A stretch of 64,000 bases of DNA from Martinezella lusitana (GTDB lineage Bacteria > Pseudomonadota > Alphaproteobacteria > Rhizobiales > Rhizobiaceae). The position numbers were made by a program, and so were the translations under genes. Numbering within the stretch: the stretch's first letter is position 1; each line of letters starts with the position of its first letter. Below the pieces are notes generated by a model. The model made no database searches and was not told the DNA's origin. It saw only the letters and a list, made by a program, of their open reading frames with translations. Shown in pieces: positions 44,414 through 54,249 of the stretch. The DNA is taken from the NCBI RefSeq assembly GCF_900094565.1, contig NZ_FMAF01000005.1, positions 186,001 through 250,000 on the forward strand, given 5' to 3'.

Positions 44414-45115
44414 ATGACTGAAAAACTCATCAAAATGTCCGTGCCGACGCGGATCAGAAACAACTTCCTGGCCGGCCTGATCATCTGCGCTCCGATCGCC
44501 ATCACGCTCTGGCTCACATGGTCAGTCGTGCATTGGGCGGATAGTTGGGTGCGGCCCTACATCCCGGCGCGTTACGACCCTGAAAGCTATCTGAATTTCG
44601 CCGTCCCCGGCACTGGCCTCGTGATCGCGATGATCTTCATCACGGTTGTCGGTTTCCTGGCCAAAAACCTGATCGGGCAGAGCATCGTCCGCTTTGGCGA
44701 GTCGATCGTCACTCGCGTTCCGCTCGTGCGAAGCATCTACAAGAGCGTCAAGCAGATCTTCGAGACCGTGCTGAAGGAACAGGGCACGTCGTTCAAGAAG
44801 GTGGGGCTGATCGAATATCCAAGCCCGGGCCTCTGGTCCATGGTTTTCATATCGACCGACGCCAAGGGCGAGATTGCTTCGAAATTCAACGCCATGGGCC
44901 AGGATATGGTTGCGGTTTTCCTGCCGCCGACACCGGTGCCGACAGCCGGGTTCCTGGTTTTCGTGCCGCGTGAAAAGATTACGATTCTCGACATGAGCCC
45001 CGAGGATGGCGCCAAGCTTCTGATTTCCGGCGGTCTGGTTTCGCCCGAATACAAGGAAGAGCTGGTCGCGATGAAGGGGCCGCGCACCCCGGTTCCGATG
45101 AAGTCTCTCACCTAG
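44414..45115 (+). CDS. DUF502 membrane protein
   Basis: A 233-residue protein with two transmembrane helices near the N-terminus (NNFLAGLIICAPIAITLWLTW and GTGLVIAMIFITVVGFLAKN) and a soluble C-terminal part with YKSVKQIFETVL and VFVPREKITILDMSPEDGAKLLISGG, matching DUF502. The family is of unknown role and related to plant LCV-like proteins. ATG 44414 agrees with the family length; the frame extends to 44318 without obvious family likeness. It lies 180 bases after glmS. Confidence 0.82.
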   Translation: MTEKLIKMSVPTRIRNNFLAGLIICAPIAITLWLTWSVVHWADSWVRPYIPARYDPESYLNFAVPGTGLVIAMIFITVVGFLAKNLIGQSIVRFGESIVTRVPLVRSIYKSVKQIFETVLKEQGTSFKKVGLIEYPSPGLWSMVFISTDAKGEIASKFNAMGQDMVAVFLPPTPVPTAGFLVFVPREKITILDMSPEDGAKLLISGGLVSPEYKEELVAMKGPRTPVPMKSLT

Positions 45116-45339
45116 AAATCGCTCTTTCCGCTATTGTCGACAGCCTATTCTCGCGCCCTGCGCGAATTGTCATGTCTCTATCATGTTGACGTCTTAGATC
45201 GTCCTTGGGATAGGCAATGGGTATCTCACTATCGAATGTTCGGGACGCATGTGCCGGACACTATCTTCGATACGGCTTCCATCAAGCCGCGGATGGATAC
45301 CGTTGCCTCCATACGGTTTTTCATCAGGAGGATATTTTT

Positions 45340-46836
45340 TTGAGAGACTCACGTTCAAGGACATTGCCGCTGCTGTCTGCAGCGCTTGCCACATTCATTT
45401 TCACGACACCGCTAGTAGCACATGCCGAAAGTTCCGTAGCGGTCGCAGGCACGACGCTCGTCAACAAGGGACGTGTTGCCGTGGGCCGTATTCCGGCCAA
45501 CCAGCGCGACAAGTTCGGCGAGACCTTCGGCTCTGGCTCGGGCATGTCCATCGACGCCAAGAGCTGGACCCGCAATGCTGACGGTACCTACAAGGGATCG
45601 CTGTGGCTGCTGCCGGATCGTGGCTACAATGTCGCCGGCACCACGGATTATCGCGCGCGTCTCAACACCATCGATATTCAGCTGACGCCGGTTGCTCCCG
45701 GCGCAACGCCGCCGGCCGGCAAGGAACAGTTGGGTGTCGAAGCCAAGCTCGCCGATACGCTGCTGTTGAAAGACAATAAAGGCAACGAAACCACCGGCCT
45801 TGACCCCGCCAACGGCGTCCGACAAGCAGAAGGCGGCATGCCGCTTTTGCCGCTGGCACCGAACGGCAAGGTCTCGCTCGACAACGAAGCCATTGCCCGA
45901 CTGCCAGATGGCTCAATGTTCATCAGCGATGAATACGGTCCCTATATCTACCGCTTCTCGGCGGATGGGCGGATGATCTCGGCCACAGCGCCGCCGGCGG
46001 CGTTTCTGCCGATGCGCCACGGCACCGTGAACTTTTCCTCGAATAATCCGGGTCCCGGCGAATCCGCTCCCGATCCGAAGGATCCGACAAGTGGGCGCCA
46101 GAACAACCAGGGCTTCGAGGGCATGTCCCTGACCCCGGACGGTAAGTTCCTCATCGCGGTGCTCCAGTCTGCGACGCGTCAGGATGGCGGCGATTCCAGT
46201 TCGACCAGGCAGAACACGCGCGCCCTGCTTTACGATGCTGCTGATCTCGACCACCTGAAACTCGTGCACGAATACGTCGTGCCTTTGCCGGTCTTCACCA
46301 ACGACAAGGGCAAGACGTCCGTCGCCGCCCAGAGCGAAATCGTGGCGCTTTCGCCGACGAGCTTCCTGATGCTCGCTCGCGATAGCAACAATGGCTACGG
46401 CCAGAAGGGCGATAAGTCGATCTATCGCAACATCGTCGCCGTCGATGTGTCCGCCGCCACCGATATTGCCGGCGGCAAATTCGACGGCGACACAGCTGTC
46501 GCTCCGAAGGGTGTTCTTGATCCCTCGGTCAAGCCCGCTGTCCTCAGCCAGTTCATCGACATCAACGACACCGCCGATCTCGCTCGCTTCGGCCTTCACA
46601 ACGGCACTCCGAACGATCGCAACAATCTATCGGAAAAGTGGGAAGCCATGTCGCTTGCCAGCGTCCAGGATCCGAAGCTGCCGGATGATTACTTCCTGTT
46701 CGTCGCCAACGACAACGACTTCATCACCCAGGACGGTTTCCAGGTGGGAGCCGCCTACAAGGATGACAGCGGCGCCGACGTCGACACCATGTTCCAGGTG
46801 TTTCAGGTGACCATCCCCGGTCTCTCCGCCAAGTAA
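45340..46836 (+). CDS. Exported esterase-like/phytase-like protein
   Basis: A 498-residue secreted protein of the 'esterase-like activity of phytase' family (a beta-propeller fold). The signal peptide is LPLLSAALATFIFTTPLVAHA. Conserved stretches include GSGSGMSIDAKSW, LLPDRGYN, MFISDEYGPYIYRFS, and GFEGMSLTPDGKFL. The start is TTG at 45340, fixed by a perfect AGGAGG 8 bases upstream; the longer frame (from 45217) would bury the signal peptide. It probably acts on phosphate or other esters in the periplasm. Confidence 0.85.
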   Translation: MRDSRSRTLPLLSAALATFIFTTPLVAHAESSVAVAGTTLVNKGRVAVGRIPANQRDKFGETFGSGSGMSIDAKSWTRNADGTYKGSLWLLPDRGYNVAGTTDYRARLNTIDIQLTPVAPGATPPAGKEQLGVEAKLADTLLLKDNKGNETTGLDPANGVRQAEGGMPLLPLAPNGKVSLDNEAIARLPDGSMFISDEYGPYIYRFSADGRMISATAPPAAFLPMRHGTVNFSSNNPGPGESAPDPKDPTSGRQNNQGFEGMSLTPDGKFLIAVLQSATRQDGGDSSSTRQNTRALLYDAADLDHLKLVHEYVVPLPVFTNDKGKTSVAAQSEIVALSPTSFLMLARDSNNGYGQKGDKSIYRNIVAVDVSAATDIAGGKFDGDTAVAPKGVLDPSVKPAVLSQFIDINDTADLARFGLHNGTPNDRNNLSEKWEAMSLASVQDPKLPDDYFLFVANDNDFITQDGFQVGAAYKDDSGADVDTMFQVFQVTIPGLSAK

Positions 46837-46844
46837 GCCATTTG

Positions 46845-46877
46845 AAAAAGGGGTGGACGCGGTTAGCGCGTCCCCCA
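46845..46877 (-). terminator. Rho-independent terminator of recG
   Basis: Read on the minus strand, GGGGGACGCG and CGCGTCCACCCC form a stem across a CTAAC-type loop, followed by TTTTTC. It lies directly after the recG stop. On the plus strand the stem could also limit the phytase-like gene. Confidence 0.75.
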
Positions 46878-46878
46878 T

Positions 46879-48984
46879 TCAGCCCGCACGCAGGAACCGG
46901 ATCGCCTCGTCGCGGCGGAAGAGATAGAGCAGGGTGCGTACCGCCATGCCGCGCTCGCCGGTTAATTCCGGATCGCGCTCGATAATATAGGCAGCATCCT
47001 TGCGGGCGATTTCCAGAAGATCGGCATGGGCTTCGAGACTGGCGATGCGAAAGCCCGGTGTACCCGACTGGCGCGTGCCCAGAAGCTCGCCTTCGCCACG
47101 CAGCTTCAGATCCTCCTCGGCAATGCGGAAACCATCCTCGGTGTCGCGCATGATCGAAAGCCTGGCATGTCCTGTTTCCCCAAGCGGCCCCTTGTAAAGC
47201 AGGATGCAGGTGGAGGCCTCGTCGCCGCGTCCGACGCGGCCACGCAGCTGGTGAAGCTGCGCCAGGCCGAAACGCTCCGCATGTTCGATGACCATGATCG
47301 TCGCATCGGGAACGTCGACACCGACTTCGACGACCGTCGTCGCCACCAGCAGCCGGATCTCGCCATTCTTGAAGGCCATCATGACAGCATCCTTTTCAGG
47401 ACCGCTCATCCGGCCGTGGATGAGGCCGACGCCAGCCCCGAGCGCGCTCGTCAATGTTGCGTGTCGCTCCTCTACCGACATTAAATCCGATTCTTCGGAT
47501 TCCTCCACAAGTGGGCATATCCAATATGCTTTTTTGCCTTCCGACAGTGCGCTCTTCAGTCTGCCAACGATCTCGCCGGTTCGCTCGTTTGGGATGGTGA
47601 TCGTCTGGATCGGCTTGCGCCCGGCTGGCTTCTCCGTGAGCTTGGAAACGTCCATGTCGCCAAAGGCGGCGAGCACCAGCGTGCGCGGGATGGGCGTCGC
47701 TGTCATGACAAGCATATGCGGCGAGATGCCTTTCGCTGTCAGCCGCAGGCGCTGGTGGACGCCGAAGCGATGCTGCTCGTCGACCACAGCCAGCATCAGA
47801 TTGGCGTAGGCGACGCTGTCCTGGAACAGCGCATGCGTGCCGATGATGATCTGCGCCTCGCCAGAGGCGATGCGCTCGAGAATGGCATCTCGCTCGCGGC
47901 CCTTTGTGCGGCCTGTGAGGACTTCGACCGAAAGGTTTGCATCTGCTGCGAATTTTGAGATCGTCGCGTGGTGCTGCCGCGCCAGGATTTCGGTCGGCGC
48001 CATGAACACGGCCTGGCCGCCGCTCTCGATCACGGCAGCGATCGCCATCAAGGCGACAAGAGTCTTACCCGCGCCGACATCCCCCTGCAGCAGCCGCAGC
48101 ATGCGCTCCGTACCGGCCATGTCCTTGAGAATATCAGCAACGGCCTCGCGCTGGCTGTTGGTCATCGAGAAGGGTAGGGATTCCAATATCTTGCTACTGA
48201 CTTTCCCAGTCGCATGCACCGGCTGGCCCGCAACCTTGCGCAGCCGCTGTCGGACGAGCGAGAGCGACAATTGCCCGGCCAGAAATTCGTCATAGGCGAG
48301 CCTGCGGCGCGCCGGCGCCTGCGGATCGATATCGGCGGCATCCCGCGGCGCATGCAGCATATGGAAGCTGTCGGAGATCGAGGGAAAGCCTTGCTTCTGC
48401 GCAAGCGCAAGATCGTCCCACTCCGGCAGGTCAGGCATGCGCGGCAGAGCGGCTTCGATGGTCTTGCGCAGGAATTTCGGCGAGAGGCCGGCCGTGAGCG
48501 GATAGACCGGCTCGACCAGCGGCAGATTTTCCGCTTCGCTCTCGCGCATGATGTAGTCCGGATGCACCATCGACGGCCGGCCGTTGAACCAATCGACCTT
48601 ACCGCTGACAGTCACCGTCTCGTCGATCGGCAGCTGCTTTTCGAGCCATTGCGCCTTGCCCCGGAAGAAGACCAGCGCCAGTTCTCCTGTCTGGTCATGC
48701 AGGAAGACACGATAGGGCACATTGCTGCGTGCATTCGGCGGTGGCTGGTGACGGTCGACTCGGCCGGTAATGGTGACGATCGCGCCCTGTGGCGCTCTGG
48801 CGATGCCCGGCTGCTCGCGCCGGTCGATGATGGAGTGCGGCGCGTGAAAGAGCAGGTCGATCACGCGGCAATCGTCGATCGTTTCGCGGTCGAGCAGCTT
48901 GACCAGCAGTTCGGATACCTTCGGCCCGACGCCGGGCAGCGAAGAGATGGAGGCAAACAGCGGATCGAGGATGGCGGGACGCAT
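46879..48984 (-). CDS. recG: ATP-dependent DNA helicase RecG
   Basis: A 701-residue superfamily 2 helicase that reverses stalled replication forks and moves Holliday junctions. An N-terminal wedge (OB-fold) domain begins around LPGVGPKVSELLVKLLDRE. Helicase motifs are Walker A GDVGAGKTLVAL, motif II DEQH, motif III TATPIPRT, and the C-terminal QLRGRVGRG. ATG 48984 is preferred to the TTG three codons upstream. It is divergent from sdhE. Confidence 0.96.
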   Translation of the reverse strand: MRPAILDPLFASISSLPGVGPKVSELLVKLLDRETIDDCRVIDLLFHAPHSIIDRREQPGIARAPQGAIVTITGRVDRHQPPPNARSNVPYRVFLHDQTGELALVFFRGKAQWLEKQLPIDETVTVSGKVDWFNGRPSMVHPDYIMRESEAENLPLVEPVYPLTAGLSPKFLRKTIEAALPRMPDLPEWDDLALAQKQGFPSISDSFHMLHAPRDAADIDPQAPARRRLAYDEFLAGQLSLSLVRQRLRKVAGQPVHATGKVSSKILESLPFSMTNSQREAVADILKDMAGTERMLRLLQGDVGAGKTLVALMAIAAVIESGGQAVFMAPTEILARQHHATISKFAADANLSVEVLTGRTKGRERDAILERIASGEAQIIIGTHALFQDSVAYANLMLAVVDEQHRFGVHQRLRLTAKGISPHMLVMTATPIPRTLVLAAFGDMDVSKLTEKPAGRKPIQTITIPNERTGEIVGRLKSALSEGKKAYWICPLVEESEESDLMSVEERHATLTSALGAGVGLIHGRMSGPEKDAVMMAFKNGEIRLLVATTVVEVGVDVPDATIMVIEHAERFGLAQLHQLRGRVGRGDEASTCILLYKGPLGETGHARLSIMRDTEDGFRIAEEDLKLRGEGELLGTRQSGTPGFRIASLEAHADLLEIARKDAAYIIERDPELTGERGMAVRTLLYLFRRDEAIRFLRAG

Positions 48985-49157
48985 GGAGGGCAAAATGCGA
49001 CGGGCAGGGTGGATTTGGCAAGGGGCGGCCGGGAACTCGGCCCTATTGAGGTAAACACTCCCCGGAAAATTGCACGCGAGTCGCTTTTTTCAGAAAAACC
49101 GGTTCCCACCTTTCAATGCTGGTTTTATAGAGACGCATCAACATGAAGGTGTTTTTG

Positions 49158-49472
49158 ATGACTGGGCTGACCCTCAGCAGTGCCGATCTCGATCCCCGCC
49201 GCCGGCGCATCCTTTTCCGCTGTTGGCATCGTGGCATCCGCGAGATGGATCTGGTCTTCGGCCAGTTCGCCGATAACGAGCTGCCGGGATTGGCCGAAGC
49301 CGATCTCGATGAGCTCGAAAGCATCATGGACGAGGAAGACAACGATCTCGTCAAGTGGATCCTCGGAACCGAGCCGACACCGCAACATTTGCAGACCCCC
49401 CTGTTCCAGCGCCTGGCGTCCTACAGGCCCGATTTCGAAGAGATCGCTGAAAGGTTCGGCATAACCAGATGA
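49158..49472 (+). CDS. sdhE: FAD assembly factor SdhE
   Basis: A 104-residue five-helix protein that helps attach FAD covalently to succinate dehydrogenase. The family signature RRRILFRCWHRGIREMDLVFGQFAD is present, containing the RGxxE motif (HRGIREMD) with its essential Gly and Glu. ATG 49158 has AAGGTG 6 bases upstream; ATG 49143 would add five residues. Its stop overlaps the mfd start in an ATGA, so the two genes are translationally coupled. Coupling of sdhE with mfd or recG is often seen in alphaproteobacteria. Confidence 0.92.
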   Translation: MTGLTLSSADLDPRRRRILFRCWHRGIREMDLVFGQFADNELPGLAEADLDELESIMDEEDNDLVKWILGTEPTPQHLQTPLFQRLASYRPDFEEIAERFGITR

Positions 49473-52400
49473 TTCCCGGTTTCGATGCGAAGAAACTGCT
49501 CGCCGCAAGCGAGCCGCTGACGGTCGGTCATGTCCCGGCCGGCATGGAACCGTTCCTGCTTGCGGAGCTGGCAAGAGCCGGTCAGCCGATCGCCTATGTC
49601 ATGTCTGATGGGCAGCACATGGCCGATGTCGAGCAGATGCTCGGCTTCCTCGCGCCCGAGATTCCGGTACTGACCTTGCCCGCCTGGGATTGCCTTCCCT
49701 ACGACCGTGTTTCGCCGAGTTCCGACACGTCGGCACGCCGTCTGGCCGCGCTCTCCGGCCTGATTGCCTATCATCACAAGCCGCATGCGGCGATCGTGCT
49801 GGTGACGGTCAACGCCATGCTGCAGAAGGTCGCGCCGCAGGACATCATTGAAAGCCTGGCGTTTTCGGCAAGGTCAGGCAATCAGCTGCGCATGGACGAT
49901 ATTGCCGGCCGACTGGAGCGGAATGGCTTCGATCGCGTCGCGACCGTGCGCGAGGTCGGTGAATATGCCGTGCGCGGCGGTATCCTCGATGTCTTCGTTC
50001 CGGGCACGGAAGAGCCGGTGCGTCTCGATTTCTTCGGCGATACGCTGGAAAGCATCCGCAGCTTCGATCCGGCCAGCCAGCGCACGACAGGGCAGGTCCG
50101 CTCCCTCGATCTCAATCCGATGAGCGAAGTGACGCTGACGCCGGATACGATCAGCCGTTTCCGCAAGAACTATCTCTCCGCCTTCGGCGCCGCCACGCGC
50201 GACGACGCGCTCTATGTCGCCGTTTCCGAGGGGCGCCGCTATGCCGGCATGGAGCATTGGCTGCCGCTGTTCTACGAGAAGCTGGAGACGGTTTTCGACT
50301 ATCTCAAGGGCTTCCGGCTGGTGACGGATCACACGGTGCGGGAAGCGGCCGAGGAGCGTTCCAAGCTCGTTTTCGACTATTATGATGCGCGCCTCAATTC
50401 CGGACAGCCGGCCAAGAGCCAGATGTCGCAGGGCACGCCCTACAAGCCGGTAACGCCGGGTCAGCTCTATCTCGATGCCAGCACCTTCGGCAAGGCGCTG
50501 GATGCCTTCAGTGCCATCCGCATATCGCCTTTCAACGAGCATGAGGGCGAGGCACGCCGCGTCGTCAGCATCGACGCCCGGCAAGGGCCTCGCTGGGCGC
50601 GCTCGGCGACCGAGAGCGCCGATAGCGAACGCGTCAACGTCTTCGATGCCGTCGTCAAGCACATCGCCGACAAGCGCGCCTCCGGCGGCAAGGTGTTGAT
50701 CACGGCCTGGACCGAGGGCTCGCTCGACCGCCTGCTGCAAGTGCTCGCCGAGCATGGGCTGGCGCGCGTCAAGACGATCGAGGCTTTCAAGGACCTCGGC
50801 GGCTTGGCGAAAGGCGAGGCGGCGGCTGCAGTCCTAAGTCTGGAAGCGGGCTTCGAGGCTGGCGATCTCGTCATCATCGGCGAGCAGGACATTCTCGGCG
50901 ACCGCATGGTGCGTCGCTCCAAACGCCGCAAGCGCGCCGCAGATTTCATTTCGGAAGTGGCCGGCCTCGACGAAGGCTCGATCGTCGTCCATGCCGAACA
51001 CGGCATCGGCCGATTCGTCGGCCTGAAGACTATTGAAGCGGCCGGCGCTCCGCATGCCTGTCTCGAGCTGCGCTATGCCGACGACGCCAAGCTGTTCCTG
51101 CCGGTCGAAAACATCGATCTCCTGTCTCGTTACGGCGGCGAGGGCACAGAGGCTCAGCTCGACAAGCTCGGCGGCGGCGCCTGGCAGATGCGCAAGGCCA
51201 AGCTCAAGAAGCGCCTGCTGGATATGGCCGGCGCCTTGATCCGCGTCGCAGCCGAACGCCTGACGCGGCATGCGCCGGTGCTCAGCGCCCCGGACGGCCT
51301 CTATGACGAGTTCGCCGCCCGCTTCCCCTATGACGAAACCGAAGACCAGATGAACGCCATCGAGGCGGTGCGCGACGATCTCGCCGCCGGCCGGCCGATG
51401 GATCGCCTCGTCTGCGGCGACGTCGGCTTCGGCAAGACGGAAGTGGCGCTGCGCGCCGCCTTCGTCGCTGCCATGAACGGTGCGCAGGTCGCCGTCGTCG
51501 TACCGACGACGCTGCTCGCCCGCCAGCATTTCAAGACCTTCTCCGAGCGTTTCCGCGGGCTGCCGATCCGGGTGCAGCAGGCATCCCGTCTTGTCGGCGC
51601 CAAGGAGCTGGCCCTGACAAAGAAGGAAGTCGCCGAAGGCAAGACGGATATCGTCGTCGGCACGCATGCGCTGCTCGGCGCCGGCATCAAGTTCGCCAAT
51701 CTCGGCCTGCTTGTTATCGATGAGGAGCAGCATTTCGGCGTCAAGCATAAGGAGCGGCTGAAGGATCTGAAAAGCGACGTGCATGTGTTGACGCTGTCGG
51801 CGACGCCGATCCCGCGCACACTGCAGCTGGCCATGACGGGCGTGCGCGAATTGTCGCTCATCACCACGCCGCCGGTCGACCGCATGGCGGTGCGCACCTT
51901 CATCTCGCCTTTCGATTCGCTGGTCATCCGCGAGACGCTGATGCGCGAGCATTACCGCGGCGGCCAGAGCTTCTACGTCTGCCCGCGTCTGACTGATCTT
52001 GCCGAGATCCATGCCTTCCTGCAGTCGGACGTGCCGGAGTTGAAGGTGGCGGTGGCGCACGGCCAGATGCCGGCCGGCGAGCTGGAGGACATCATGAATG
52101 CCTTCTACGAAGGCCGCTATGACGTGCTGCTCTCCACGACCATCGTCGAATCCGGCCTCGACGTGCCGACGGCCAACACGCTGATCGTCCACCGCGCCGA
52201 CATGTTCGGCCTCGCGCAGCTCTACCAGCTTCGCGGCCGCGTCGGCCGTTCCAAGGTGCGTGCCTTCTCGCTCTTCACCCTGCCGGTCAACAAGGTCCTG
52301 ACGACGACGGCCGAGCGCCGCCTGAAGGTGCTGCAATCGCTGGATACGCTCGGCGCCGGCTTCCAGCTCGCCAGCCACGATCTCGATATCCGCGGCGCCG

Positions 52401-52969
52401 GCAACCTGCTCGGCGAGGAACAATCGGGCCATATCAAGGAAGTCGGTTTCGAACTTTACCAGCAGATGCTCGAGGAGGCCGTCGCCGAGGTCAAGGGCGT
52501 CGACGAGATTCAGGATACCGGCTGGTCGCCGCAGATTTCCGTCGGCACGCCGGTCATGATCCCGGACGATTACGTGCCGGATCTGCATCTGCGCATGGCG
52601 CTCTACCGCCGCTTGGGCGAAATCACCGAAATCAAGGAGATCGACGGTTTCGGTGCCGAAATGATCGACCGTTTCGGACCGATGCCGATCGAGGTGCAGC
52701 ATCTCCTCAAGATCGTCTACATCAAGTCACTCTGCCGCACTGCCAATGTCGAGAAGCTGGATGCAGGCCCGAAGGGCGTCGTCGTGCAGTTCCGCAACAA
52801 GGAATTCCCGAACCCGGCCAATCTCGTCGGCTACATCGCCAAGCAGGGCACCATGGCAAAGATTCGCCCGGACCACAGCGTATTCTTGACCCGCGATCTT
52901 CCGACACCGGAAAAGCGGCTGCAAGGGGCGGCCGTGGTTATGACGCAATTGGCGGAGCTGGCGAAGTAA
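49469..52969 (+). CDS. mfd: Transcription-repair coupling factor
   Basis: An 1166-residue DNA translocase that removes stalled RNA polymerase and recruits UvrA. The N-terminal UvrB-like region holds LPAWDCLPYDRVSPS and GGILDVFVPG; the RNA polymerase interaction domain includes HAEHGIGRFVGLKTIE. The helicase part has Walker A GDVGFGKTEVALRAAF, motif II DEEQ, TATPIPRTLQ and QLRGRVGRS, and a C-terminal regulatory domain follows. UvrA is also encoded in this window. Its last 32 bases overlap a convergent acetyltransferase gene. Confidence 0.97.
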   Translation: MIPGFDAKKLLAASEPLTVGHVPAGMEPFLLAELARAGQPIAYVMSDGQHMADVEQMLGFLAPEIPVLTLPAWDCLPYDRVSPSSDTSARRLAALSGLIAYHHKPHAAIVLVTVNAMLQKVAPQDIIESLAFSARSGNQLRMDDIAGRLERNGFDRVATVREVGEYAVRGGILDVFVPGTEEPVRLDFFGDTLESIRSFDPASQRTTGQVRSLDLNPMSEVTLTPDTISRFRKNYLSAFGAATRDDALYVAVSEGRRYAGMEHWLPLFYEKLETVFDYLKGFRLVTDHTVREAAEERSKLVFDYYDARLNSGQPAKSQMSQGTPYKPVTPGQLYLDASTFGKALDAFSAIRISPFNEHEGEARRVVSIDARQGPRWARSATESADSERVNVFDAVVKHIADKRASGGKVLITAWTEGSLDRLLQVLAEHGLARVKTIEAFKDLGGLAKGEAAAAVLSLEAGFEAGDLVIIGEQDILGDRMVRRSKRRKRAADFISEVAGLDEGSIVVHAEHGIGRFVGLKTIEAAGAPHACLELRYADDAKLFLPVENIDLLSRYGGEGTEAQLDKLGGGAWQMRKAKLKKRLLDMAGALIRVAAERLTRHAPVLSAPDGLYDEFAARFPYDETEDQMNAIEAVRDDLAAGRPMDRLVCGDVGFGKTEVALRAAFVAAMNGAQVAVVVPTTLLARQHFKTFSERFRGLPIRVQQASRLVGAKELALTKKEVAEGKTDIVVGTHALLGAGIKFANLGLLVIDEEQHFGVKHKERLKDLKSDVHVLTLSATPIPRTLQLAMTGVRELSLITTPPVDRMAVRTFISPFDSLVIRETLMREHYRGGQSFYVCPRLTDLAEIHAFLQSDVPELKVAVAHGQMPAGELEDIMNAFYEGRYDVLLSTTIVESGLDVPTANTLIVHRADMFGLAQLYQLRGRVGRSKVRAFSLFTLPVNKVLTTTAERRLKVLQSLDTLGAGFQLASHDLDIRGAGNLLGEEQSGHIKEVGFELYQQMLEEAVAEVKGVDEIQDTGWSPQISVGTPVMIPDDYVPDLHLRMALYRRLGEITEIKEIDGFGAEMIDRFGPMPIEVQHLLKIVYIKSLCRTANVEKLDAGPKGVVVQFRNKEFPNPANLVGYIAKQGTMAKIRPDHSVFLTRDLPTPEKRLQGAAVVMTQLAELAK

Positions 52970-53465
52970 GGGCAGTGGGGCGCTGGCGTTCGAAGAAGAA
53001 GCGTTCTATCTCAGGAACGAAACGAATAAGTTCGAAGCCCGCTTTTTCCAGCAACCGTCTCGAAACTCTGTTTTCCGGTCGTGCGAAAGCACCAACCTTC
53101 GCGAGTTTCAGTGTGTGATCGGCTTCCGCCAATGCCGCCGAGACGAATTCGCTTCCATATCCATGACCCCAGGCGCCAGGGTGGAAATAATAGCCGAGTT
53201 CGACACCCCAGCCGGAATCGAAAGGGTCGTCGTATAGACCGCCCCAACCTATGGCGCGGCCGGTGCTTTTCAGAATAGCTGTCCAAGGCGCATAACCGTC
53301 TCTCCTGCGCCGCCGCTCATATACTGCTATGCGCTGACGGCAATCTTTCAACGATGCGTCGGTGTGCGTGAATTGCATCGCTTCTGGGTCGCCCAGAAAT
53401 TCAAAAAGGCTGGAGGCGTCCGATAACAGAGGCTTTCGTAAAACAAGCCGTGCCGTCTCGATCAT
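52938..53465 (-). CDS. GNAT-family N-acetyltransferase (RimJ/RimL-like)
   Basis: A 175-residue acetyltransferase. It opens MIETARLVLRKPLLSDASSL, typical of the RimJ/RimL/SpeG subgroup, and has the acetyl-CoA-binding loop in GAWGHGYGSEFVSAAL (an R/Q-x2-G-x-G/A-like turn). ENRVSRRLLEKAGFEL forms the late conserved helix. The acceptor may be a ribosomal protein N-terminus or a small amine; it cannot be told from sequence. Its 3' end overlaps mfd by 32 bases on the other strand. Confidence 0.88.
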   Translation of the reverse strand: MIETARLVLRKPLLSDASSLFEFLGDPEAMQFTHTDASLKDCRQRIAVYERRRRRDGYAPWTAILKSTGRAIGWGGLYDDPFDSGWGVELGYYFHPGAWGHGYGSEFVSAALAEADHTLKLAKVGAFARPENRVSRRLLEKAGFELIRFVPEIERFFFERQRPTALTSPAPPIAS

Positions 53466-53486
53466 CTGTCACCTCAGCGCCAGCGC

Positions 53487-54158
53487 TCAGTTCATCCCAG
53501 CCCGCGCCTCGGCCTTCATCTTGGCGATATCCCTCAGCGCCTCCACAAGCACATCCGGCGTCTGGGCGCCGCTGACGGCATATTGCTGGTCGAAGATGAA
53601 GAAGGGCACGCCGTTGACGCCGATCTTCTGGGCGGCGTCGATTTCGCCGACGATGAGGTCGCGGTCGGCGTCGGAGGCGAGCAGCGCTGCGATGACGGAT
53701 CTGTCGAGCCCGGCCTTTTCGGCGATCTCGAGCAGAACTGCGTGGTCGCCGACGTTGCGGCCCTCCTCGAAATTGGCCTTGAAGAGGGCGTTGACCACCT
53801 TTTCCTGCGTCTCGCGGTTTTCGGTGCCGGCCCAGTGGATGAGGCGGTGTGCGTCGAGCGTGTTCGGACCGATTTTGATGGCGTCGAAATCGAACTTGAT
53901 GCCGATCTCACGGCCGAGATCGCTGAGCATCTTGTGCGCCTGCGCAACACGCTCCTCGCCGCCGAGTTTCTTTGCCAATTCCTTCTTCTGGTCGACGCCT
54001 TCGGGCGGATAATCTGGGTTCAGTCGATAGGGCCGCCAGTTGAGATCGACGCCCACTTCGTCCTGTACTTCGGCGATGGCCAGCTCCAACCGGGCCTTGC
54101 CGAGATAGCACCAAGGACAAACGACGTCCGAGACGATATCGATCGTGATGCGTTCCAT
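53487..54158 (-). CDS. DsbA-family oxidoreductase, FrnE-like
   Basis: A 223-residue cytoplasmic thioredoxin-fold protein with the active-site CPWC in SDVVCPWCYLGKARLELA. It lacks a signal peptide, which places it with the FrnE/2-hydroxychromene-2-carboxylate isomerase group rather than periplasmic DsbA. VNGVPFFIFDQQYAVSGAQ contains the usual cis-proline. ATG 54158 has AAGGAT 7 bases upstream. The natural substrate is unknown; related proteins have disulfide isomerase activity and stress roles. It precedes the GNAT gene in the same direction. Confidence 0.9.
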   Translation of the reverse strand: MERITIDIVSDVVCPWCYLGKARLELAIAEVQDEVGVDLNWRPYRLNPDYPPEGVDQKKELAKKLGGEERVAQAHKMLSDLGREIGIKFDFDAIKIGPNTLDAHRLIHWAGTENRETQEKVVNALFKANFEEGRNVGDHAVLLEIAEKAGLDRSVIAALLASDADRDLIVGEIDAAQKIGVNGVPFFIFDQQYAVSGAQTPDVLVEALRDIAKMKAEARAGMN

Positions 54159-54249
54159 GGCTCTATCCTTTCGGTTTTTGGCTTGTCCTGACCATCTAGG
54201 CGTTCTCGCCGATGGCTTCAACCGGTTACCGAAAGGGAACTAATCAACA

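Noticed and set aside
46879..52702. Long antisense frames opposite recG and mfd (for example 50834-52702, minus)
   Set aside because: They mirror the codon bias of the helicase genes and show no family signature.
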